Shown here piece after piece: positions 8,056 through 13,398 of a stretch of 13,398 bases of DNA (positions are counted from its first letter, which is position 1; the number at the start of each line of letters is the position of its first letter). The position numbers were made by a program, and so were the translations under genes. The stretch spans positions 1-13,398 of the forward strand of contig LIBD01000014.1 of the NCBI GenBank assembly GCA_001437855.1, in the 5' to 3' direction. A model generated the notes under the pieces. It saw only the letters and a list, made by a program, of their open reading frames with translations. It had not been told where the DNA came from and made no database searches. This DNA comes from Actinobacteria bacterium BACL4 MAG-120820-bin23. GTDB taxonomy: Bacteria > Actinomycetota > Actinomycetes > Nanopelagicales > Nanopelagicaceae.

Positions 8056-9476
8056 TGGCAAAAATATCCAATAGTTTAGAACTTAACGGAATAAATTTCA
8101 TTTCGGAGTCTGAACGAAAAGGCTCACCCCGTTCTTTATTTTGGCCATGGGCAGCAGCAAATGTTTCATTTCTAGCCTTATCTTATGGTTCATTTTTTCT
8201 AGGATTTGGTATCTCTTTTTGGCAGGCTACAGCTGCAGCAATAATTGGAACTGTTGGAAGTTTTTTACTGGTTGGAGTTTCATCCCTTGCTGGTAAGCGA
8301 GCAAATGCACCCACAATGACTCTTTCTCGAGCCGCATTTGGTGTTAGCGGAAATAAAGTTCCTGGATTTTTGTCTTATCTAATATTTGTAGGCTGGGAAA
8401 CCGTTTTAGTATCCTTGGCCACACTTGCATCTGAAACTGTATTTACTCGGGTTGGAAATATCGATCCAGATTTATCAAGGATGTTGGGATTTTTATTGGC
8501 AGGTGGCCTAACCATTATTGGTGGAGTTTTGGGTTTTCAAGTAATTATGCGGCTGCAAAAGTTTTTAACAATTTCTACTTTGATTCTAACCTTTGGGTAT
8601 ATTGCTCTGACAATAGATTCGGTAGATTGGGCAAAAGTTTCTGCTATTCCTAATGGCACTACACAAGGATTTATCGGGGCATTAATTTTTGGAATTACTG
8701 GAATTGGTTTGGGCTGGGTAGGTTGTGCGGCAGATTATTCAAGATATTTACCTAGAAGCTCATCTGGAAAATCTGTAGTTATCTGGACAGTTTTTGGAGC
8801 ATCAATTGTTCCAATTACTTTAGTAATTTATGGCTCACTACTAGCTGCAAGCAGTGATGAGTTAAAAAATCTAGTGGCATCAGATCCGATTGGCGCACTC
8901 ACTACTTTGCTACCAACCTGGTATTTAATTCCATTTGCATTGGTAGCAATTCTTGGATTAATTGGTGGGGCCATTCTTGATTTATATTCATCTGGGTTAA
9001 CCCTGGTTTCAATCGGAGTACCAGTTAAGCGACACATAGCTGCCTCAATTGATGGCTTAATTATGACTATCGGAACTATCTACTTGGTGTGGTTTGCTAG
9101 TGATTTCTTTGTTCCCTTTCAAGGATTTTTAATTACCTTAGGAGTACCAGTTGCTGTTTGGTCAGCAATCTTTGTTGCAGATGTATTAATGCGAAAAAAT
9201 TATGCCGAAAGTGAATTATTTAATCCTAAAGGTAGATACGGCAGTTGGAATTTTAAATCAATTGGTTTAGTAATATTTGGCTCAATAATTGGTTGGGGTT
9301 TTGTTACCAATTCATCTGCAGATTTTCTCTCATGGCAAGGGTATTTGTTGCAACCAATTGGTGGCAAAGATGGCAGCTGGGCCTATGCAAATCTAGGAGT
9401 TATATTTGCTTTGATTATTGGCTTTTTTGGACACTTATTAATCTCTGGCAAGAAAATTAGGCAACAGAACGATTAA
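8055..9476 (+). CDS. NCS1-family nucleobase permease (cytosine/purine permease type)
   Basis: A 473-aa integral membrane protein with roughly twelve hydrophobic segments from about residue 29 to 465, the usual size for NCS1 secondary transporters. Family signs are the first helix FWPWAAANVSFLALSYGSFF (29-48), PTMTLSRAAFGVSGNKVPG (86-104), and DYSRYLP (227-233) in the cytosolic loop after helix 6. NCS1 proteins import cytosine, purines, allantoin, hydantoins or related compounds with H+ or Na+. The sequence is CodB/purine-cytosine-permease-like, but the substrate cannot be fixed by eye. It converges with guaB1, so a nucleobase substrate that feeds purine salvage is an attractive inference. The stop codon abuts the guaB1 stop with no spacer. 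Confidence 0.88.
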   Translation: MAKISNSLELNGINFISESERKGSPRSLFWPWAAANVSFLALSYGSFFLGFGISFWQATAAAIIGTVGSFLLVGVSSLAGKRANAPTMTLSRAAFGVSGNKVPGFLSYLIFVGWETVLVSLATLASETVFTRVGNIDPDLSRMLGFLLAGGLTIIGGVLGFQVIMRLQKFLTISTLILTFGYIALTIDSVDWAKVSAIPNGTTQGFIGALIFGITGIGLGWVGCAADYSRYLPRSSSGKSVVIWTVFGASIVPITLVIYGSLLAASSDELKNLVASDPIGALTTLLPTWYLIPFALVAILGLIGGAILDLYSSGLTLVSIGVPVKRHIAASIDGLIMTIGTIYLVWFASDFFVPFQGFLITLGVPVAVWSAIFVADVLMRKNYAESELFNPKGRYGSWNFKSIGLVIFGSIIGWGFVTNSSADFLSWQGYLLQPIGGKDGSWAYANLGVIFALIIGFFGHLLISGKKIRQQND

Positions 9477-10913
9477 TTAATTTTTCCAAGAGGTAAACAG
9501 TGGTCTACCCTCTGCGTAACCGGCGGCAGATTGAATACCAATAACAGCTTTTTCATTTAATTCAACTAAATTTGCTGCGCCACTATAAGTACATGAAGAT
9601 CTTAATCCGGCAATGATTTCATCAATTAAATCCTCAACTCCAGGGCGAGCTGGATTTATATACATCCGAGAGGATGAGATTCCCTCTTCAAACAATGATT
9701 TACGTGCGCGATCAAAAGCATCTTCACTAGCAGTTCTAGCTGCAACAGCTCGAGCAGATGCCATACCAAATGATTCTTTATACAGCCGGCCATCAGAATC
9801 TTTTCTTAAATCACTTGGGGATTCATATGTACCAGCAAACCAAGATCCAATCATTACTTGTGAAGCACCAGCTGCCAGGGCTAGGGCAACATCTCGTGGG
9901 TGTCTTACGCCACCATCTGCCCAAATACTTTTTCCATACTTCTTAGCCTCTGTTGCGCACTCCAGCACTGCAGAAAATTGTGGACGGCCCACACCAGTTT
10001 GCATACGAGTGGTACACATTGCACCAGGTCCTACGCCAACTTTAATTATGTCAGCACCTGCTTCAATCAACTCTCTCGTGCCAGCGGCAGTTACTACATT
10101 GCCAGCAACAATTGGCACTAGAGGATTTAGCGCCCTAATAGTTTTTAACGCCTCTACCATTTTCTTTTGATGTCCATGGGCGGTATCTACAACTAAAACA
10201 TCAGCACCAGCTGCCAGTAATTGTTTTGCTTTATTAGCTACATCACCATTAATACCAACCGCTGCTGCCACCTTTAACTTGCCATTGCTATCTAGGGCCG
10301 GCTGATACATAGTGGCACGTAATGCACCAGTTCTAGTAATAATTCCAATCAATTTTCCAGCCTTATTAATTACTGGTGCTAGCTTGCGGCGCTGTTGAGT
10401 TAAAAACTCAAACGCCTCCTTTGGGCTGACATCATCTCTTAGTGTGACTAAATCTTTAGACATGATTTTATTCAACTGGGTAAATCGATCAACATTTTCA
10501 CAATCTACTTCAGTAATAATTCCAACTGGGGCATTATCTTCCACCACAATTAACGCGCCATGAGCTCGTTTAGTAATTAAATCAATCGCATCGGCCACAG
10601 TTTCATTTGGATTTAGCGTTACTGGGGTATCAAAAATAATATGCCTTGATTTAACCCAACTAATTACATCAGCAATAATTTCAAAGGGAATATCTTGGGG
10701 GATAACTGCCATGCCACCTCTGCGAGCAACAGTCTCTGCCATGCGTCGACCACTAATTGCTGTCATATTGGCAACTACTAAGGGGATTGTGGTGCCGGTG
10801 TTATCAATTGCAGTTAAATCAACATCCATTCGACTTGCTAATTGCGAATAGGAGGGAACCATAAAAACATCGTCATAGGTTAAATCGTGACTTGGAGTAT
10901 TTATGAAACGCAC
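9477..10913 (-). CDS. guaB1: GuaB1-family IMPDH/GMP reductase homologue with CBS domains
   Basis: A 478-aa TIM-barrel enzyme of the IMPDH/GMPR superfamily. The barrel is split by two CBS repeats (about 92-140 and 150-200), which in this family bind regulatory nucleotides. The catalytic loop is GVGPGAMCTTR with Cys300. NAD(P)-binding VVDTAHGH is at 241-248, IWADGGVRHPRD at 330-341, and EEGISSSR at 409-416. The flap reads LYKESFGMASARA, not the RYEGMGS-type sequence of true IMPDH. This marks the actinobacterial GuaB1 group; from memory the mycobacterial member is a GMP reductase (GMP to IMP plus ammonia). Annotation as plain IMPDH would therefore probably be wrong. The start is GTG at 10913, giving MRFINTPSHDLTYDDV as in relatives. 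A -10 box TATAGT lies 8 nt upstream, so the message is probably leaderless. Confidence 0.92.
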   Translation of the reverse strand: MRFINTPSHDLTYDDVFMVPSYSQLASRMDVDLTAIDNTGTTIPLVVANMTAISGRRMAETVARRGGMAVIPQDIPFEIIADVISWVKSRHIIFDTPVTLNPNETVADAIDLITKRAHGALIVVEDNAPVGIITEVDCENVDRFTQLNKIMSKDLVTLRDDVSPKEAFEFLTQQRRKLAPVINKAGKLIGIITRTGALRATMYQPALDSNGKLKVAAAVGINGDVANKAKQLLAAGADVLVVDTAHGHQKKMVEALKTIRALNPLVPIVAGNVVTAAGTRELIEAGADIIKVGVGPGAMCTTRMQTGVGRPQFSAVLECATEAKKYGKSIWADGGVRHPRDVALALAAGASQVMIGSWFAGTYESPSDLRKDSDGRLYKESFGMASARAVAARTASEDAFDRARKSLFEEGISSSRMYINPARPGVEDLIDEIIAGLRSSCTYSGAANLVELNEKAVIGIQSAAGYAEGRPLFTSWKN

Positions 10914-10921
10914 GTGGGAAA

Positions 10922-10929
10922 ACTATACT
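10922..10929. promoter_or_regulatory. Overlapping divergent -10 boxes: bidirectional leaderless promoter for guaB1 and the PTP gene
   Basis: Reading minus, TATAGT occupies 10927-10922 and is followed after 8 nt by the guaB1 GTG. Reading plus, TATACT occupies 10924-10929 and is followed after 6 nt by an ATG at 10936. The two hexamers share four base pairs. At 17-bp spacing, the minus strand offers TTTAAA (10950-10945) and the plus strand TTATGA (10901-10906) as weak -35 elements. Each promoter's -35 lies in or next to the other gene's first codons. Confidence 0.6.
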
Positions 10930-10935
10930 CGCTAT

Positions 10936-11478
10936 ATGCACTCTTTTAAAAATCTAGATTACCTCTCACCACTGCGTAAGCAGCCAGTTTTAAGCGTGCA
11001 TATAGTTTGCCTAGGCAATATTTGCCGCTCACCGATAGCGAATGCAGTACTACTTGGCGCAACAAAGGATTTGTCCGCACCTAAGGTCAAAGTTGATAGC
11101 TCAGGAACTGGGGCTTGGCATGTAGGTCAGCCAGCGGCTGAGTACTCAAAGCAGGTTTGGCAGGATGCTGGGTATGAGTATGAGCATCTTGCTAAACAAT
11201 TTAAATCAGATTTTTTCCAAAAACATGATCTGATTTTGGCGATGGATTTAAGTAACCGAAATAATTTATTAAAATTAGCCCAAAGTGAAAGTGATAAGAA
11301 TAAGATAATAATGTTTACCTCATTTGATGCTAGTAAATCTCACATAGATCCAGATGGTAAAGATGGCAACCTACTTTCAGTACCAGACCCCTACGGAGGG
11401 TCGATAGACCAGTTCCAATCTGTGCTTAAGATTATAGAACAGGCCACAACTGGCTTTATTAGCTGGGTGCGTTCCTAA
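10936..11478 (+). CDS. Low-molecular-weight protein tyrosine phosphatase
   Basis: Dephosphorylates phosphotyrosine (possibly other phosphoesters) through a cysteinyl-phosphate. Numbered from the ATG at 10936 (180 aa), the P-loop CLGNICRS has nucleophile C25 and Arg31. DSSGTGAWHVGQPA follows at about 54-67, and the general-acid loop is DPYGGS with D151. The start is a choice. An ATG at 10903 would overlap guaB1 by 11 bp and lies upstream of the -10 box at 10924. ATG 10936 sits 6 nt after that box and fits a leaderless start. GTG at 10996 would give a 160-aa protein closer to usual family length. In actinobacteria such phosphatases act in tyrosine-phosphate signalling or secretion; no partner kinase is in the window. 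The TPR gene follows 85 bp downstream on the same strand. Confidence 0.85.
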   Translation: MHSFKNLDYLSPLRKQPVLSVHIVCLGNICRSPIANAVLLGATKDLSAPKVKVDSSGTGAWHVGQPAAEYSKQVWQDAGYEYEHLAKQFKSDFFQKHDLILAMDLSNRNNLLKLAQSESDKNKIIMFTSFDASKSHIDPDGKDGNLLSVPDPYGGSIDQFQSVLKIIEQATTGFISWVRS

Positions 11479-11529
11479 GTATTTCCCACCCGACATACAG
11501 GTTAAACTGCTAGGGTTATTAGGTAGTTT

Positions 11530-11553
11530 CTTAAGTATCGACTTAGGTATCGA
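11530..11553 (+). repeat. Tandem 12-bp direct repeat upstream of the TPR gene
   Basis: CTTAAGTATCGA (11530-11541) is followed immediately by CTTAGGTATCGA (11542-11553), 11 of 12 bases identical. A 12-bp period is slightly over one helical turn, so two proteins could bind on nearly the same face. The second copy runs straight into the Shine-Dalgarno. It could be a binding site, a duplicated -10-like element (TTARGTAT), or chance slippage. Confidence 0.55.
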
Positions 11554-11559
11554 AAGGTG
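11553..11559 (+). promoter_or_regulatory. Shine-Dalgarno deciding the TTG start of the TPR gene
   Basis: AAAGGTG lies 4 nt before TTG at 11564. There is no ATG or GTG in the frame nearby, and a GTG at 11557 is out of frame. This makes the TTG the most likely initiator. Several other genes in the window lack such a site and appear leaderless. Confidence 0.55.
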
Positions 11560-11563
11560 AAAC

Positions 11564-12505
11564 TTGTCAGATCACTCAGAGGGTGAAGATAACTTAGAAG
11601 AGATAATTACCGAAGAGATGCTTTGGGAAAAAATTCCTGAAGTTGAAGGTTTAGATAGAGCAAATACCTATTACGAACTTAGTGCGCGAATTTATGCCCG
11701 GGGTCAATATGACGAAGCGCTAGCGTTGGCTGAGACTGCGCGAGATATTTATGCAGATCTAGGTGCGATCGCACCGGCGGAAGGATTAGCTCAAGCTTAT
11801 TCTGCAATTGGTTACAACCTAAATCAATTAAAGCGAATGAATGAAGCGGCAACTGCCATGAGCAAGGCGGTTGAATTATTACGTGAGACAAAATCACCAA
11901 TGGCGATTGAACTTGCCTGCACCTTAGGTGAGTGGTGGTATGGCTCAAAGGAGTATGAAAAAACTATTGAATGCATGAATCAATGCGTGCAGGAGCACCT
12001 AGTTGATGGCAATGATTCTGGGGCAGCAAATGATTTACATTTAATTGGATGTGCTTATCGTGAGAGTAAGAATTACCAGAAAGCATTAGAGGCATTTAAG
12101 GAATCCAGAGCATTATTTAAAAAGTTAAAAGAGGTTATCAATGTTGCAAGATGTGATCAAAAGATCGCTCACTGTCTAACTGAGTTAGGTGATGCTGAAG
12201 GAGCTTTAATTGCTGCTCAAAAATCACTTGATGTTTTTGTTACCGCCCATGATCACCGCCGGGAAACTTACTCATCCTTTGAATTAGGAAAGGCCCAACT
12301 AGCAGCAGGTTATTATGAAGAGGCGTTAATGACTTTAGAAAATGTCTTAGAAAGTGTTACCGAGGCTGAATATAAGGATTTTGAGTTCATTATAGATATT
12401 GAGCGGAAAATTGCACTTAGCTTGACCAAATTAGAACGAGTTGATGAGGCAAATGAAATTATTCGCAGATTAGATGCAGTAACTGAGGTAATTGACGAAA
12501 ATTAG
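11564..12505 (+). CDS. Seven-repeat TPR protein of unknown function
   Basis: A 313-aa, probably cytosolic scaffold made almost wholly of tetratricopeptide-like repeats. After an acidic N-terminus (residues 3-20, rich in Glu/Asp), repeats lie near 32-65, 74-107, 114-147, 154-187, 194-227, 234-267 and 274-307. The small-residue or Leu-Gly landmark recurs at 121/122, 161/162, 201/202, 241/242 and 281/282, an exact 40-residue period. That is longer than the standard 34 and like the long-repeat (TPR_12-type) solenoids of signalling proteins. There is no signal peptide, membrane segment or catalytic domain. TPR solenoids bind peptides or partner proteins; the partner here is unknown. It starts at TTG, supported by AAAGGTG 4 nt upstream. 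Its stop overlaps that of the opposing trmH-type gene by 4 bp. The neighbouring phosphatase is a possible but unproven partner. Confidence 0.85.
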   Translation: MSDHSEGEDNLEEIITEEMLWEKIPEVEGLDRANTYYELSARIYARGQYDEALALAETARDIYADLGAIAPAEGLAQAYSAIGYNLNQLKRMNEAATAMSKAVELLRETKSPMAIELACTLGEWWYGSKEYEKTIECMNQCVQEHLVDGNDSGAANDLHLIGCAYRESKNYQKALEAFKESRALFKKLKEVINVARCDQKIAHCLTELGDAEGALIAAQKSLDVFVTAHDHRRETYSSFELGKAQLAAGYYEEALMTLENVLESVTEAEYKDFEFIIDIERKIALSLTKLERVDEANEIIRRLDAVTEVIDEN

Positions 12506-12512
12506 TTTTTCG
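12496..12512. terminator. Possible bidirectional hairpin over two convergent stop codons
   Basis: CGAAAA (12496-12501) pairs with TTTTCG (12507-12512), leaving a loop TTAGT that contains both stop codons (TAG plus, TAA minus). The stem is only 6 bp and AT-rich. T-runs occur inside the stem, not after it, so any terminator activity would be weak. Confidence 0.25.
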
Positions 12513-13155
12513 GATGATTAATTGGATTTAGATGTTGCATCGCCCAGGCATACATAGCAATCGCACCAGCTGCTGAGGCATTCATTGATCTAGTTGAGCC
12601 GTACTGGGAGATAGCCAGCACAACTGAACATACTGCCACCGCCTCATCACTCATTCCTGAACCCTCTTGGCCAAAAAGCATTACACACCTTTTAGGCAGA
12701 TCAGCACTTTCTAACTGCTTTGATACCTCTAGATTATCTATACCAATAATTGGTAAATTTTCTTTATCACACCAAGCTTTAAACTCATCCACCGTTGCAT
12801 GGTGGTGAACAGTTAAGTACCTATCTGTGACCATTGCACCACGTTTATTCCAATCGCGCTTACCAACTATATGAACAGCAGCTACATTAAATGCGTTAGC
12901 AGTTCTTACAATTGATCCAATATTTAAATCATGTTGCCAATTTTCAATCGCAATTTGTAGTTCATGTCGCTTAGTGTTTAAATCTGCAACAATCGATTCA
13001 ATTTTCCAATATCGATACTTATCGAGAACATTTCTTCGATCACCATGCTCAAGCAGCTGCGGATCAAAGTGATTATCGGTTGGCCATGGTTTAGAGTGTG
13101 GCCCTACACCAACTACCTGGTAGAACTCACCAGGACCGATCGATGATTCACTCAT
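12502..13155 (-). CDS. TrmH/SpoU-family RNA 2'-O-methyltransferase
   Basis: Transfers a methyl group from S-adenosylmethionine to a ribose 2'-OH in tRNA or rRNA. Its 217 aa contain the three SPOUT-fold motifs: NIGSIVRTANAF (78-89, with Asn78 and Arg84), LFGQEGSGMSDE (160-171) and QYGSTRSMNASAAGAIAMY (184-202, with Asn192). The last two form the knotted AdoMet site. The N-terminal 70 residues, ending in YRYWKIESIVADLNTKRHE, resemble an actinobacterial subgroup and not the full TrmH or RlmB extensions. The exact target nucleotide is not predictable. The start ATG at 13155 lies 6 nt after a -10-like TAAGGT (13167-13162, minus), so it may be leaderless. It diverges from the EamA gene across 29 bp and overlaps the TPR gene tail to tail. 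Confidence 0.9.
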   Translation of the reverse strand: MSESSIGPGEFYQVVGVGPHSKPWPTDNHFDPQLLEHGDRRNVLDKYRYWKIESIVADLNTKRHELQIAIENWQHDLNIGSIVRTANAFNVAAVHIVGKRDWNKRGAMVTDRYLTVHHHATVDEFKAWCDKENLPIIGIDNLEVSKQLESADLPKRCVMLFGQEGSGMSDEAVAVCSVVLAISQYGSTRSMNASAAGAIAMYAWAMQHLNPINHPKN

Positions 13156-13161
13156 GAGTAA

Positions 13162-13167
13162 ACCTTA
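13162..13167 (-). promoter_or_regulatory. Candidate -10 box for the TrmH-family gene
   Basis: Reading minus, TAAGGT is followed by 6 nt (TTACTC) and the ATG at 13155. The same hexamer is the proposed -10 of the helicase gene at 6619-6624. No Shine-Dalgarno is present, which supports a leaderless message. The -35 position is weak. Confidence 0.42.
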
Positions 13168-13173
13168 AGGGCT

Positions 13174-13179
13174 AAGGAG
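13174..13179 (+). promoter_or_regulatory. Shine-Dalgarno of the EamA-family gene
   Basis: AAGGAG lies 5 nt before the ATG at 13185. It is the clearest Shine-Dalgarno in the window and fixes this start. Confidence 0.7.
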
Positions 13180-13184
13180 CATTA

Positions 13185-13398
13185 ATGAAAAAGTCTTGGC
13201 TTCCTGCCTACTTAGCTCTTGGCCTGGTTTGGGGTTGTTCATTTATTTTTATTGAATTAGGACTGGTGTTTTTATCACCATTTGGTGTGACTTTTGTCCG
13301 CTGTGCGTTAGGCGCAATCACTTTACTAATTTTTGCTAAAGCTAGAAAAGTTGGGCTACCAAAAGGTAAATCTATTTGGAAAAAATTATGGGTGGTTG
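13185..13398 (+). CDS. EamA/DMT-family transporter, 3' end cut by window edge
   Basis: Only the first 71 codons are in the window. The visible N-terminus (MKKSWLPAYLALGLVWGCSF and onward) has a short basic start, then a first membrane helix containing the LVWGCSFIF signature of drug/metabolite transporters. A second helix follows with FLSPFGVTFVRCALGAITLL, the usual P-x-x-x-x-x-R pattern of EamA domain 1, then a basic loop. Full members have about 300 aa and ten helices in two EamA repeats and mostly export amino acids or other metabolites; the substrate is unknown. A strong AAGGAG 5 nt upstream supports the ATG. The gene diverges from the trmH-type gene across 29 bp, so its promoter must lie in that gap or inside the neighbouring coding region. 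Confidence 0.85.
   Translation, partial: MKKSWLPAYLALGLVWGCSFIFIELGLVFLSPFGVTFVRCALGAITLLIFAKARKVGLPKGKSIWKKLWVV

Larger units (their letters stand above)
11479..11563 (+). promoter_or_regulatory. Upstream region of the TPR gene
   Basis: An 85-bp gap holding several TANNNT-like hexamers (TAAACT at 11503, TAGGGT at 11511), the tandem 12-bp repeat at 11530-11553 and a ribosome binding site. I cannot choose one promoter with confidence because no good -35 stands at the right distance. No terminator hairpin for the phosphatase gene is evident, so read-through is possible. Confidence 0.3.

Noticed and set aside
9613..10170. Plus-strand open frames of 62 to 185 codons inside guaB1
   Set aside because: They are shadows of a well-supported minus-strand gene and show no family signature.
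10903..10935. ATG at 10903 as the start of the tyrosine phosphatase
   Set aside because: It would overlap the guaB1 start and lies upstream of the good -10 box at 10924-10929; ATG 10936 is better placed. GTG 10996 remains possible.
1..13398. tRNA/rRNA genes, CRISPR arrays, insertion sequences, phage genes or a defence system
   Set aside because: Intergenic gaps are all short and fully inspected. No cloverleaf, repeat-spacer array, transposase or terminal inverted repeats were seen, and no coding region shows a foreign composition by eye.

Overview
The window looks like a stretch of chromosome from a streamlined, AT-rich actinobacterium. Actinobacterial marks are a type IA topoisomerase with a lysine-rich tail in place of zinc fingers, a thymidylate kinase fused to an MFS transporter, the order topA - MFS/tmk - holB, a delta-prime subunit whose P-loop carries Arg instead of Lys, and a CBS-containing GuaB1-type IMPDH/GMPR homologue. 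G+C is low (around 40% by eye, not computed), intergenic gaps are mostly under 100 bp, genes abut or overlap, and several promoters sit so close to start codons that the mRNAs should be leaderless. Together this fits the small-genome freshwater actinobacteria (acI / Nanopelagicales type), but that assignment is an inference from gene content and composition.

Layout. Bases 1-5902 (+) are a DNA metabolism block: topA (5' end cut by the window edge), the MFS-thymidylate kinase fusion, and holB overlapping it by 4 bp. Bases 5947-8030 (+) hold a glyoxalase-like VOC protein and a DEAD-box RNA helicase. Each is preceded by a similar candidate promoter, and the helicase also has a perfect 21-bp palindrome upstream of its likely start. 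Bases 8055-10913 hold an NCS1 nucleobase permease (+) and guaB1 (-), converging with no base between their stop codons. This pairs nucleobase uptake with purine interconversion. guaB1 and a low-molecular-weight protein tyrosine phosphatase (+) diverge from overlapping -10 boxes around 10922-10929. A seven-repeat TPR protein (+) and a TrmH/SpoU-type RNA 2'-O-methyltransferase (-) follow and overlap tail to tail by 4 bp. An EamA/DMT-family exporter starts at 13185 and runs off the right edge.

The gene content is mostly housekeeping. I see no mobile element, phage gene, CRISPR array, tRNA or rRNA, and no intergenic stretch over 300 bp. The parts most worth a second look are regulatory or architectural: the back-to-back leaderless promoter, the helicase leader palindrome, the paired VOC/helicase promoters, the fused kinase with a possible internal start, the tandem 12-bp repeat before the TPR gene, and the two convergent gene pairs without spacers. 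I did not find convincing evidence of a wholly new multi-gene system.
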